64,000 nt of DNA from Centroberyx gerrardi (lineage: Eukaryota; Chordata; Actinopteri; Beryciformes; Berycidae), in contig NC_136013.1 of NCBI RefSeq assembly GCF_048128805.1, positions 6,580,102 to 6,644,101 of the forward strand, read 5' to 3'. The notes beneath the pieces were generated by a model, which saw nothing but the letters and a program-made list of their open reading frames with translations, was not told the origin of the DNA and did no database searches. Shown here piece by piece: positions 1 to 12,461 of the stretch (positions within the stretch are counted from its first letter, which is position 1; every line of letters begins with the position of its first letter). A program made the translations under genes and the position numbers.

Positions 1-276
1 TCTGTAAAGCCTGCTAGTTCTCATTATAAAAATTCTCAGTGTTATAACAGTAATTAACCTTGATCCGTGTCTCAAACTATGCCATGTTGGGTCCTTGAAT
101 TTGAGGGAATTGGGCCTGGAAAGTCCTTGAAAAGTCCTTTGATGTTTAAGAAGGTGTGGGAACCCTGATCTATTTAACTTAGTAATTAAAGTGATTCTAA
201 TTCTGCTTCTGATAGATTGTATGTCTGTTCTAGGTCTGTTGTTCTAAAGTGTTAAAGTTTAGTCTTTGTCTCTCAG
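1..276 (+). other. intron of slc5a6 (left edge)
   Basis: AT-rich non-coding sequence ending in the TCTCAG acceptor of the first visible slc5a6 exon. I see no exon or recognisable repeat in it. Confidence 0.6.
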
Positions 277-3200
277 CCTAAACCCAGATCCTACAGAGAG
301 ACACACCTTCTGGACCCTGGGGGTGGGCGGAGTCTTCCTCATGCTGTCTCTGTACGGAGTGAACCAGGCCCAGGTGCAGCGATACCTCAGCGCCCGCTCA
401 GAGAAAGACGCCGTCAGGTACTGCAAGATGCCCGCTAAACTGCAGGAGGTTCTCAGATTGTGTATAAAGCTTTCCAGAAGGGGTGAACGGGGTAAAATGA
501 ACCACTTTTTGCATTTTGTGCTGCTACGGCAAAATGTGTATTTATTTCAAACAGTAATTGCTGTGTATCGTAAAATTATGGTTTTTGGAACATTGAAACA
601 GTTTCTGTAGCTAATATAGTTTTAGAAGTGTGACGCATAAAAAAAAAAAGGTGGTCTTTTGGCTCAACTTATCCCACAGTGGGGGTACGTTGAGCATAAG
701 GTAAGGTAAGCATGAGAGCGTAAGTGATAGTTTCTCTTAGTTTAAAAAGGATAACAGCACAAGTTGGTTTAACACAACTGTCAACACAGTGTGTGTGTGT
801 GTGTGTGTGCGTGTGTGTAGGTGTGTGTGTGTGTAGTGGTCAGATCAACTTTCCCTCAAACACTTCCTTCACTGCTCTTTTTAGATCATCCAATGAGGCT
901 GAACCTCTGTTTTGCATCTGTAGTTTAGTGGCATAATGATATCTGCTCTGTAATATTAGAAACTACCACTTGAGCATATATATGTGTTTAAAACTACATT
1001 TTAAAACAATATAGCTGGTCCCGTGGCTGAACTTGCCCCAAATCTAGTGGCACATTTTACCCCACAGCCACCATTTTGACTAAACTGCTTCACACAGCCA
1101 CTGAGGACTACAGTTATGCTAAGTTTATGATCTCATATTGTATCTTATGAAGCCTTAAAATAATATAAAGCTTCAAAGCTGCAAATCTTTTCCATATTAT
1201 TACCAGTCAGTAAAGTCTTGCAGCTATATTACTATTCTTGTCTTTATGCCTTCCTATGAGCACAATGTAAACTTTGCTTTTAGATAAGCACAATATAAAT
1301 ATGTCAGAAGACTTGAGGAAGGGATTGATATATAATGCATGCTGCTCTTACAGTAGATCCGCAACATTTTCATATGAACGAATGTTTGTTTTGCAACTCT
1401 ATTGCCAGTTGATATTACACAATAGTGATTCAACGTACTGGCAGTTCATAAAAGCTTTTATATTTGCTCTTCAAAACACCTGGCGGTCATTTCACAAAAC
1501 AGGATGAGCAAGTCAGACAGATAACTTTAAAACGTGATATCAAGTGTCTTCTGAAATTTTGTTTATTATTGTCAGTTACCAACATGCACGGCTGAGTCAT
1601 CTTCCTAAACCTGATATTCAAATTTCATTTTACAGATTCAAATCAGTATCATACAGTATGTAACACATTCCTGATTTGTGAAATAACCGCCTGCTCTCTG
1701 GTAGCTCTTTCCAGGGAAAAATCGAATTGATGAGTGTGTTTTTTTCCTGGAAGCAGCAACAGCGGTTTGTTTGGAATAAATACTGTAGAAGAAGAACTGG
1801 TAAAATCCAAGGAGAAAGACGTCACAGTACTGGACACACAGTTTGATTGACAGGTGATCTCTGGGATGTGCAGTGCAGAAACACCACAGCAATGAGCGCT
1901 GAGCACCAAAGATGGAGACCACATATAAGAGGAACTTGCGGATTACCACTTTAACTGCTGTTTCTTTTTCTGTCTCTCTCGCCGCAGGTCTTGCTACATG
2001 GCGTTTCCCTCGCTGCAGTTGGCTCTGGCGCTCAGCTGTGTGATGGGACTGGTCATGTTTGCGCGGTACTGTGGCGAGGACCACTCCGACAAGCTGGGCA
2101 CCTCTTCAGGAGACGCGGTTAGTGGGGATGCTTCTTCCCGTTTCAGTGTCAAAAACCACTGAATAGTATAGATAAGAATGGCGTGATGTTTTCATTTGCC
2201 CCGCTCTATTTCTACGGGCAAAACAAAAAAATCAACACTTTCTGTGGCAGCTTTTTCTGTGCTCTTAAAATGTATGTGAAATGTAGTATATGGTGTAAAT
2301 AATTTGTTGTTACCTTTTCACAGAACTGCATTATCATTAAAATGTTTATTTGAAGTCACAAAATGCTAACAAGCCAGCAAACTTCCGTAAAAACTTCTGT
2401 TCAAGAGAGGAGTCATGTTAGCATTTTGAGACTTTAAGAAAAAACATTTAAATGGTCATGCTGTTGTTTGACAACCGTGAAAAGGTAACGACAAATTATT
2501 TACACCATATACAGTAGATTTCATGTTAATTATTAGAACACAGAATATGTTGATTTATTCTTTTGCTCATAGAAATTGAATGGGGTTTCGCACTTGTACC
2601 GCACTTTGCAGGACGTGGCCTTTTTGCCATTCTTATCTATGTTTCATGTGCTGGGAATCAGGGATATGGTTTTTCTTTTTTCAGGGATTTCTTCTGTTTT
2701 TCCTATGTGTACGGGAGATTACTGGTTTCCTACTAATTTTTCCTGCTTTCCTGATCCTTAAGGATTAGTGTGAAGTATTAGACTCATGTTTATGCAGAGC
2801 TATGTAAAGACTCCTGACTCTCCACAGACCCACAGTAGAACTAAGATGCTGTTATGTCATCATGTTCAGTTACCATAGTGACAGCACGAGTAGATGCACA
2901 CTTATATATAGTATGTATTTATTTATTTATATTATAGTATGTCCTTCCAGCATGTACTGTATGTACTGTATACTGCTGACTTTGGACTGGATGCTTGGTT
3001 TTCACATTGTCAAAGAGTTGTATTTTTGTTTAATTTTTCCATGGCTATTAAAAATGTTGCAACAACAGAAGTTAAAGTTGAAGCAAAGTGTGTATGTATT
3101 GTCCGTGTTTTCCACAGATGGTGTTGTACTTTGTGATGGATATGCTGCAAGGTCTTCCTGGACTGCCTGGACTTTTTGTTGCTTGTTTATTCAGTGCAGC

Positions 3201-5998
3201 TCTCAGGTATGGGACTTTCCTCAGTGTTAATCTGAAAGAATTACGTGAAGTTTTGTATTGAACCTAACACTAATACTTGGCTCACAATGTGCGTTCATGT
3301 GCTGGTGGGAAAGTCCGACATCCAGCGTTGCATTCATGTTACTTTGTCGGAAAATCAAACCCGGAAGACGTACAATAAACAAACACTGACATCCTGCAGC
3401 TTAACAAGTTAATAATATGTGTGTGTTTTCTTACTGTTGAGTTACACAAAATTGATTTTATCGGCTTGTTAAGAAGGTTAAAGGTCACCATTGCATCATA
3501 ACTCAGAAACTCGGGTGGCAAAATTTTCGCTGAGTTTCCAACTTAATCATCCGACTTTGAAGTTGAAATTCATGTGAAATTTCCAACTAGCGGAAATTTG
3601 CTTTTCCGATATATCCGATAGCACATAAATGCACGAATACACTGTAAATACACAGCGTATAGTAACAATGCTGCCTTCTATGGCACAGAGCGGCTAATTC
3701 TGTTTAGGCAGGTTTAAGTGTCTCTAGTATTTAAAGGATGGCATTGCTTTTGCTCTGCAGCACCATCTCTTCTGCCTTTAACTCTTTGGCCACGGTGACG
3801 ATGGAAGACCTCATCAAACCGCACTTCCCCGCCATGACAGAAGCGAGAGCAACGCTGCTATCCAAAGCCTTAGGTTAGCTCTTTGAAGGCTTTACTCTTT
3901 ATATTTGTCTTGCAATTATTATCCAAAACAGTTATGCCCTGTCTGTGCAGATATTACAATTAACTGATATCTGCATGACATTGTGTGGGATACATCATAT
4001 GGAGTAGCAAAATGATGAATACATTATCTAAAGTTCAAGCTTCTCTCTCCTCATTTAGCGATGTCCTATGGGCTGCTGTGCCTGGCCATGGCATATGTAA
4101 CTCACTTGATGGGTGATTCAGTTTTACAGGTAAGCACACAGGATATATGATCAAATAATAACCAATATTTCTCACCACATTTGCATTGACTCTTGACATC
4201 TAGAGCTGAACAATTAATGAATGAATGTCAGCAATTTCCAAATTGCAGAGGCTGCAATTAATTTCTTAAGAGAAAGGCGTCCAAACTGGATTTCTGAACA
4301 AGGTGTTTCAGTACAATACAACTACAATATCGGTGAAAACCTTTCATCATACTCAAACTCAAAACTTTTTGCAAAATCACTTTTCTTTAAACAATTCTAA
4401 AGAAAAGAAAAAAAAAGAAAAAAAAATGATGTCAAGAAAGACTAATGACATGAATTTCAGTTTAAATCACAATTGCAGTATTCTGTGAAATAATCACAAT
4501 TAGATGCTTTTTGTCGACATCGTTCAGCCCTACTCTTGATATGTTTGACCTCCAGGTGGCTTTGAAAATCTTTGGAATGGTTGGCGGTCCTCTTCTCGGC
4601 CTGTTTTGCCTTGGGATGTTCTTCCCGTGGGCCAACTCCACTGTAAGTTGAAGGCTTGTGTTTAATTGGTTGGCTAATGGGATCTGTCCTCCTGAAAGCT
4701 TTTGTTTTCCTGTTTTTGTTTTTTTTCCAGGGTGCGCTGGCAGGCCTCGGGGCGGGCCTGGCCATGGCTTTCTGGGTCGGCATCGGGAGCATCGTGACTC
4801 GAAGCTCCGGCTCCAGATCCCTGCCTCCGGACTGCAGAGCCATGCTGCTGTCGGCGAACGCAACTGCTGCCGTTCAGACTGCGCTCAGCACCGCTGTGCC
4901 TGCCGCTCTGAGGTGAGACACGCAGCGCTGCAGCTCATCATTCATCTTTGAACTGCGGTCGTTTAAGAGATATAAATCATCTCTGTTTGTTCTTTAGCAG
5001 GCCCACGGGGCTGCGAAGATTTTATTCGTTGTCCTACATGTGGTACAGCGGTCTCAACTGCTTCACAGTCGTGCTGATCGGCCTGATAATTAGTTTCCTC
5101 ACAGGTAGGGGCTGAGTTCTGAGCAGATGAATAGACAATCCAATACTTTTTACAGTAGATTTGAATGTAACTTTATGCATTTATGAATTTTTTTTTGAGG
5201 CCCAATGAAAGAAGAGGATGTGACACCAGGAACCGTCTATCCCTTGTTGGGGAATCTGCTGTTTTTTCTACCTGAACACCTCAAACAGAAGCTGTGCTGT
5301 GTGACTCCGCTGGGGCAGAGAGTGAGTAAAACCACCCAAGAGATTCTTTCTAAACTGAGATATCCGCAGAAAGAAATGTGACACCTCCTCTGACAAAATG
5401 ATCATTAAAAATAAAACCCATGATTGAATTTTAATGAAGTAGTCAGTTGTCTTGAGATCTCTTCTTACAAAATAGTAACATTAATTTAGAGGATGCAGTC
5501 AGTTTTTGTGTTTTTTTTAATGCTGAGCAATGTCATCAGGTAACTTTTTTTCCCAAAATGGATAAGTAGAGTTTTGGAACGAAACCATAAAATTAGTAGC
5601 AGCTGTCCACTATTGCAACAAACCGAGATCATACTCAACTGTGTTTTAATTAGTAAGTCCCATGTCAAGACTACTCAATATCTGAGGTAATTAATTCGTA
5701 GCCTGTTTTCTGCCTCTTCCCTGTTTTTAAGAGAGTTCACAAAGATCTGAAGTATTCAAGTCCTAGTTATGAATAGTTGCTGACATCAGTCAATTTGTCT
5801 ACCTGTTCTTTTGCCTCTGTATTTATTAATTTGTTTGTTTGTTTATTACAGCCATCAACACAACAAAGGCAGCCTTCACAACACAAGCAAATCAATGGAC
5901 TGTCCGTCCCAGAAGAGGACGGACCTTCACAGGAAGAGAGGGAGAGATTTCTTCCTAACTCTCACTCAGCTTTGGTGGAGCATGAAACAACTGTGTGA
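277..5998 (+). CDS. slc5a6: slc5a6, sodium-dependent multivitamin transporter (3' ten exons, 5' end outside window)
   Basis: Plasma-membrane Na+-coupled carrier of biotin, pantothenate and lipoate, from the sodium/solute symporter family. Exons read as 277-417, 1988-2117, 3118-3206, 3761-3873, 4059-4129, 4556-4642, 4731-4912, 4998 (or 5001)-5104, 5200-5321 and 5852-5998. All have GT-AG borders and compatible phases, giving about 395 codons of a family length near 635. Diagnostic stretches are [20 protein letters not shown] followed by [11 protein letters not shown], then [20 protein letters not shown] with [16 protein letters not shown], and [20 protein letters not shown]. These follow vertebrate SMVT closely and cover the later membrane helices. 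The NAG acceptor at 4997/5000 allows one residue more or less. The C-terminus ends ETTV, which fits a class I PDZ ligand. The closest alternatives are SLC5A8/SLC5A12, but the TVTMEDLI and GGPLLGLF segments fit SLC5A6 better. The 5' exons lie left of position 1. Confidence 0.92.
790..834. repeat. (GT)n microsatellite in an slc5a6 intron
   Basis: Alternating GT with a few interruptions inside the 1.57-kb intron 418-1987. The rest of that intron is AT-rich and shows no exon-like segment. Confidence 0.85.
2168..2640. mobile_element. fold-back MITE-like element in an slc5a6 intron
   Basis: Two long arms pair with each other: 2168-2400 roughly matches the reverse complement of 2405-2640. The outermost 15 bases, ATAGATAAGAATGGC at 2168-2182, are a perfect inverted match to 2626-2640. 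Inner shared blocks include TATGGTGTAAATAATTTGT and CAAAATGCTAACA. A TA lies at each edge, compatible with a mariner-type insertion, but no transposase is present. Arms are imperfect (indels), so the insertion is not very recent. Confidence 0.7.
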
Positions 5999-7220
5999 TG
6001 TCATATTATCTGATGTCACACAATACTAAGCACTTGGACTAAAGAAAGATGAACATTTTTGGTTAATGTTTTTTTTTTTTTGTGTTGTCTTGCCTTTGTG
6101 ATGATGACGTAATTTTGCATTTGCACTGTCACATGAAACATGCTGCAACAAGACCAAAGCTAAACAACTTATGTTTTCTGAAGTCAAAGGTCTATCGAGT
6201 TCATATTATTTTCCACGGCAGAGAGATTTTATTTTGCCGCCGACTGACATCTGCCATGCCCTTAAGACAAGCCACAGCTGAGCCTTGCGAGTCTATTACT
6301 GTATTGCTGATAGTCAGAGATTATCAGTGATGAGCGGTAGAACATGTTTGTTTTTATATATTCATATTTGTCAACTTTAGATGCATGACCACTCTGTACA
6401 CAGTAAAGATGCTTAAAGGTCCAGTGCAATGAGAATTGCATTTCTCAGTTTCATGGTATAATTTAACAAAGGACCTGGTGTACCCAAATTATTATAGCTG
6501 TCAGCAGCGTGGAAATTTGACTAACACCCTAACACCCTAACACTAACACCCAACAGAATCAAACAATTTAGAATTCCACTTCCTGGAGCAAATGATGTCA
6601 CCTACAGTTCACCCAGGTTTTAATGAATGCTCTGATTGGTCGACAGTATGCATACTTAATCAGGGGGCCCATAGTCTGTCAGACAGCCAGCCGTTACTTG
6701 CCAGACTAACCACAATCTCTGTGCCTCCATTGAAATTCCAACACTGGATATTTGTTCTCCAAAGATAGAAATATTGGCACAATCTTAGAGAAAGTTCGAC
6801 TCTCACTCAGTTCTAAATGCTTTCTACCATCTAACCATCAAAAACTGAAAAAAAATGATGCTCCTTGTGTTAGAAATCAACATCAAACTTCTCCTGACTG
6901 AGTTGAAATCATTGCACTGGATCTTTAAGATTCAGTCAGGTACTTGCTAGCAGGACACTGCTGTATACACATATAAAGAATACATTGTTGTTGTTCGATG
7001 TGTTATTGTTGAACACACAGTCTACATGAGAGAGAATCAAGACGTTTTATACTCCCTATATACTTGATACTGTATACTAAGTGTTCAGCACTACTGCGGC
7101 TGTGTGTCATTTCCCCTGTGAGACGGTGCCTCGCTTTTTAAGAATGTATCCGAGTGAATTGTGTGTTCATGTCCAATGCCGTTCTATTTTCTAACAAGGA
7201 TTAAAGAATGATTTTGTAGT
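5999..7220 (+). other. slc5a6: 3'UTR of slc5a6
   Basis: From the TGA at 5996-5998 the sequence is non-coding up to an ATTAAA poly(A) signal at 7200-7205. The extent is inferred; no closer strong AATAAA is seen. A TTAA-flanked MITE (6413-6928) is embedded, so the mature transcript would carry it. Confidence 0.5.
6413..6928. mobile_element. TTAA-flanked MITE (T2/Kolobok-like) in the slc5a6 3'UTR
   Basis: The left end reads TTAAAGGTCCAGTGCAATGA and the right end is its inverse with one mismatch (TCATTGCACTGGATCTTTAA). TTAA is found on both edges as the presumed target duplication. The TTAAAGG start matches the terminal pattern described for the T2/Kolobok group of TTAA-inserting transposons; piggyBac is the alternative TTAA superfamily. 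About 516 bp with no coding capacity. Confidence 0.75.
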
Positions 7221-7456
7221 AACTCATTTTGCATCGTTTCATCCTCTTATCCTTTTAGTTTTCTGCAGCTGGTAAAAATTGGTAGCCTATATGGTAAATG
7301 TCACATCCAAAGGGAGAGCCCCATATTTATAAGATATTTATTTATTTTTATGTGAGTGTTTACTATTGTGGTGTTTACCACTACCTCCTACTTAACACCT
7401 AAGGCTAGAAGACTGGGCAGTATTACAAAATCCATCCTATTAGTTGTCATTATAAT

Positions 7457-7913
7457 TAGGGTTCAACGGATATGGTTTTACTGATACTGATATTTTTAGA
7501 CTTAGAAGAAGTTGCCAATAGCCAGTATTTTGTACCAATATTCAATATCTTTAAATTTGACCATTTTATGCCAAAAATCTACAAGTATTTCAGTGTTTCC
7601 CCCAGAATTATACTCTTGTCAGGATGGAAAAGCCTTCATGGGACCATCATGGGACACTAAAACTCTCCACACCTATTCAATGGTATGGGGAAACTTTGGA
7701 TACATCAGCCCTTTAAATGAAGAATGTATTTATATAACACATTATTGAACGATGAATGAATAAAATGTGCAGAAAATAAAATAGCAATTCACTGCAGGTT
7801 TTACAGACTGTTTTTATGTAACTTTTGTCAGGGAGAAACCTGACGAGATGCCGATATCTGATATTTAATAAAAGGCCAATATCGGCAGACAGATATGTAT
7901 CGGTCTGACCCCA
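7457..7913. mobile_element. hAT-like non-autonomous element, copy 1
   Basis: Starts TAGGGTTCAACGGATATGG and ends with an inverted version (TATCGGTCTGACCCCA). The flanking octamers ATTATAAT (7449-7456) and GTTGTAAT (7914-7921) match at 6 of 8 positions, consistent with a decayed 8-bp hAT duplication. Its interior (CCAATATTCA, CATCATGGGACACTAAAACTC, CACTGCAGGTTTTACAG) recurs in the GPCR intron at 16906-17661, showing a dispersed family. Confidence 0.65.
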
Positions 7914-8879
7914 GTTGTAATTCTCTTTTATGATGTTTATATTAACCTGCCTGTGTGAATACAAAGCTAGATCAGTAACAGAATGATAGAATATTTAAAT
8001 GAACAATGGCAGAATAATGGACTAGTGTTGTGGATCCCAGTTTATTGATACATACAGCATGTTTCAGGTTTTGAATATAGAAATAAATTCTTGTTTATTT
8101 GTAGATATCCAAATGGACTGATCCCTCACAGGCTCCTTTGTACCTCTAATAATTACGATAACAGAGAACAGTCTTACATGTTTCATACGCTTCGAAACAA
8201 ATTTAATACCATATAATTAATAATATTACTGTGTTGTGCTGCCATTGTCGCCTACGTTATGTGTATATGAAATGTCAACTGGGGTCCTACTAAACCAAGA
8301 GGACAGTGCTCCACCCATACTGTACCCAGACAGTAATACCAGACAGTTATACCCATATTCTACCCATTTATAGTAACATAAACAAACAAAAGACTCTCTT
8401 AGTTATAGTATATCTAGGTAATGACTTATTGACTACTTTATAGACATACAGACTGCCTACACTTCATTCTGACGCCATATTCTGCAGCTGGGCAGGTTTT
8501 GCTTCACACTGTGTTCCTGCACAAGTCTGGGAAAGTATGGAAAATGAATTGGATAACTTCTCTGCTGGTACAGTTTCTGAATTTCAACCCAGCAGGATCA
8601 GCTGTCCCATTGGGGGCCATGTTATACTGTATGTCTACATGTAAGGGGGTACAGTTGTGATCAGTGTTGGGAATGAGCGTGGAGAGGGATCTGGCCCTGA
8701 GAAGCCAGATATTCACTGATGAGCTGACAAAAACAGAAGGGAAGGAGCGCTGCATCTGCTCCTTAATGTAGAATGGACAGGAGCTGTTTTAATGTAAGAA
8801 ACAGCTGAGTCAGAACAGGCCAATGCATGGGAAGTTTTTGTAAATATACATTCAAATCAGTAGTTCCCTGCAAAAAATG

Positions 8880-8962
8880 AAAATGCCTTTATTTCACATG
8901 GCAGTCAACGCTTTGGTGCAGTGTTTTTAATATATCCTTGCCATGTGAAATAAAGGCATTTT
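8880..8962. repeat. perfect 24-bp inverted repeat with 35-nt loop
   Basis: Bases 8880-8903 are the exact reverse complement of 8939-8962 (core TGCCTTTATTTCACATGGCA). The intervening 35 bases form the loop. It resembles a very short palindromic MITE remnant; a transcribed hairpin RNA cannot be excluded. Confidence 0.8.
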
Positions 8963-9690
8963 AAGTATGAGCAATGAGACTGAGTGCCTTAGACATTAAT
9001 ACGACTTAATGACCCTAATGACATTCTTGCTCTTACACACCCATCCATTCATCCAAGCAAGGTTTCCACATATAGGCGTTCACCCAAACGGCACATGTTG
9101 GCAGCTTTGTCAGATCCTGTGTATTCTTATTTATCAGGTTTTAAAGTTTTAAGTTTGGGACTTGTGCAAAAAGTCTGGAAAAGTATAAGAAGTCCCAGCA
9201 CACTCGAGGGCAGGTGTATGGTGTTTCATGGAGTCGCACACCCACTACCGTTTCACATTGCCATATTTGATCTGGTGAAGAATAATTTTCTGCTGTAAAG
9301 TGATATAGATTACAGTCGTTTTGCCCAGCCGCTATCCGCACACATCAACTCCAAACAAATTGTTGAAATCCATTCAAGACATTAAAGTCTGGAATATTAT
9401 GAGGAATTGTTAAATGGGAAATGTGTGGAGATCCTGCCTGTGTCATGTTGGCATCACTTACAGTATCATGTTCAGTCTCCATAGCCTCCATTTTTGAAAG
9501 TCAAATTAGCACAAGGTAATGTCCATATTACTTTGCATGTGTAGCTACTCTAATCCGGACCATCATGCCAAAAATGCAAATAGAATATTTTCTGCAGACA
9601 CTAGTCTACTGCAGACTTTTGGATGAGCTAGTTACTTTCAATATGGTTCTCTGGAAACTGTTTTTTTTTTGTTTTTGTTTTTTTCATTTC

Positions 9691-9818
9691 TATTTAAGCC
9701 ACAACATCAGCTCCAGCGATCAGTTGTCAGTAGGATTCATTGGTGCAGAGAAGGACAAGTCCCTCTAGGATCACGAGAGGCACTGTGACAGTTCATTGAT
9801 ACGAATCAAGGAAGACAG
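9691..9818 (+). promoter_or_regulatory. candidate TATA-like promoter and non-coding first exon of the adhesion GPCR gene
   Basis: TATTTAAG at 9691-9698 is a TATA-like box. About 25-30 bases downstream begins a segment lacking a useful ORF that ends in a good donor (GAAGACAG then GTTAGT at 9819). The next acceptor on this strand that leads into a start codon is at 12454 (exon from 12455, ATG 12462). The linkage is inferred from position and splice signals only. Confidence 0.4.
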
Positions 9819-10544
9819 GTTAGTGGATTTTTCTGAATTGCCTATTTTAATAAACTTCATAATCAGGGTGTCATATTTCCTACCATACACATATTAAACA
9901 TAATACTTGAGTTCAACAGTTCCATTCCAAAATGAGATATCCATCATTTGGAAAAAAAAGTTTTTGCACTTTTCAAATGATAGTGGGTAAGTTAAGTCCT
10001 TCACTGACAAAATGCTAAACCTTTTATAGACTGGATATTTTAGAGATATTGAGATATTGAGTGATTGAATTGTATATTTAAGCTTTTGGAAATGTACTCT
10101 TCTGCCAGATTACGTTTTTTTGTTTTTACTTCAATCATTGAAACCACACCCTTACTAATAACACACAGTAATTCATTTGTCATACCTACTATCATGTCAA
10201 AAAGAAAGTTTTTTTTCCTGATTGGGGTTTTTGAGGGTGCTCAAATTTACACAAACATGTCCATGTTGATGTCCCCCCTCAGTTTGAATGTGCGTAATGC
10301 AGGTGACAATAACTAATCCTAATTTTTGGATTGATTTTGTTTTCATCAGTACTGTGTAGAGACACTGTCCCAGCAGCAGGCATGGAAACTGAGAAAATGA
10401 ACTGAGCAGAAATCCTGTCTGCATGCCTCTTCAAAACAGTTTTTTGACTTCTTTTAAAAACGAATCTATTGTGACTTTTCAGTGAATATTAGGCTTTTTT
10501 TCCCCCCTAAGATTTGAATTTTTCTTTAAGTGCAGTCTTGTTTT

Positions 10545-12107
10545 TGCAGTTGCTCCCAAAATTATGGAAGGCAGCCTATGTGCTTCCCTTATTAAAGGGT
10601 GGAGATCCTTCAGATATGAACAATTACCGCCCAATTTCCAAGCTCTCTATTCTTGCTAAAATATTGGAAGCTCAAGTAAATTGTCAACTGAAACAATTTC
10701 TGGCAGATCAGAACATTCTAACAGATATACAGTCAGGTTTTAGAGCAGGGCACAGCACTGTTACATCAACTATACTGGTATTAAATGATATTGTTAATGC
10801 CCTGGACAAAAAGCAACATTGTGCTGCTTTATTTGTTGATCTGTCAAAAGCATTTGACTCTGTAGACCATGGACTATTGCTAAATAGACTAAGTGATACT
10901 GGAATAGGGGACTCAGCTATAAAATGGTTCAGGAATTATCTTACGTGTTTTTATAGATGGTCTTAAATCAGACTTTTTAGAGATTTCCAAGGGTGTCCCC
11001 CAAGGTTCGATTTTAGCTCCTATTTTATTTTCTATATTTATAAATAGCATTGGGACTTGGGCAAGGACTTGCAAACTGCTAAATTGCACCTTTACGCGGA
11101 TGATACAGTGGCGTACTCAGTTGCCCCTTCTCTGAGCCAAGCCATTAATGAGCTTCAGATAGCATTTCAACAGCTTCAAGTCTCACTACATGGGCTGAAG
11201 TTAGTTCTTAATACTAAGAAAACCAAATTCATGACTTTTTCTAGGACTCGTTCCCAATCTACAGGTAACACAAATCTCTACATTCTAAATGGGGACTCAA
11301 TTGAAAAAGTGTCATCATATAAGTATTTAGGTATTTGGTTGGATGACAAGCTTTCTTGCAAAGTACACATTGAAAATCTTGTGAAGAAGCTGAAACTAAG
11401 GATAGGTTTTTATTTTCGAAATAAGGCTTGTTTTGGCATGTCAGCCAGGAAAAAATTTGTGCAGGCTACCTTTTTAAGTGTTTTGGACTATGGTGATGTT
11501 GTCTACATGCATGCTGCCTCTTATACCTTTTAGATTCTATGTACCACAGTGCTCTACGATTTATAACCAATTCTGGTTCTCGTACTCATCATTGTACGCT
11601 TTATGATTTGGTTGACTGGCCGTCACTGAATCTATGTAGACAACTTCATTTGTAGATTTTTGTACAAGGCCATGCTGGGTAAACTCCCCTCATATTTATG
11701 TAATCTCCTGACGCAGACCTCCAGCAGTATTCAGCTTCGTTCCACCAGGTGGCTTCCTTACCAGGTTCCAAGGGTTTGCACTGAGCTGGGGAAAAAAGCC
11801 TTCTCCTACTTTGCTCCCTGGACTTGGAATAATCTGCAGAGCATACTACATCTTAATAAACTAGTCCCCTTGGAAAAATTTAAAGCCATGTTAAAAGTCC
11901 ATGTAACTGAGAAATGCAACTGCCTTAATTGAGCTGGATATAGTCTCTTCCTTGTGTGTTTGATGTTTGTATTCCCTGTCTGTTGTGTTTTATTTCTATT
12001 TAAACTGTAACTGGTGTGCTGTGTTGGCCAGGTCTCCCTCGGAAAAGAGATTTCAATCTCAAGGGACTTCCTGGTTAAATAAAGGTTAAATAAAATAAAA
12101 AATATAT
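10545..12107 (+). mobile_element. 5'-truncated non-LTR retrotransposon (LINE) with broken reverse transcriptase
   Basis: Three reading-frame pieces (about 10545-10966, 11057-11533, 11660-11932) carry reverse-transcriptase blocks in order: NNYRPIS, motif A in VDLSKAFDSVDH, GVPQGSILAPILFS (motif B, in the frame between the first two pieces at about 10990-11040), and motif C LYADDT, followed by a KYLGIWLDDKLS thumb-type segment. Frameshifts near 10955-11050 and a stop at 11531 break it. No endonuclease domain remains, so it is 5'-truncated. The 3' end reads CCTGGTTAAATAAAGG followed by TTAAATAAAA-type tandem tail, typical of fish LINEs. I cannot assign the clade securely (Jockey/Rex/I-like group). 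Confidence 0.85.
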
Positions 12108-12461
12108 ATTATTCTGATTGTACAGTACATGCATTATGTGCTCTCTCACCTTACTTACTTAATCCTCTTCGTTCCCTGTGGAACATAAGGCTGCTCTCTC
12201 ACCAGTCTAAGTTTATTTAACAAAATGACACTGGAGTTTGTCTAATCTGATGACCAGACTGGCGCTAAACTGCCAAACAGATCATAAATCTTCCTTTCTC
12301 TCAAAGGAGAAGGGATAAACTGTATTACACCCTGTGTGTTATGTGCTGTTTGTCCGTAACAACTTCCTTGTCAAGAATTGGCAGTTTTTTTTATTTTATT
12401 TTTTTTATCATAGGCCAACATAGATTACTCCTTACCCTCTGTCTTTATCCACAGGAGCAGA

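Larger units (their letters stand above)
7221..9690. other. intergenic region between slc5a6 and the adhesion GPCR
   Basis: No convincing exon on either strand. It holds the hAT-like copy at 7457-7913 and a perfect hairpin at 8880-8962. The remainder is AT-rich unique-looking sequence. Confidence 0.55.

Noticed and set aside
10514-11932. Separate host genes encoding reverse-transcriptase-like proteins
   Set aside because: The three ORFs are fragments of one frameshifted LINE with a typical 3' tail.
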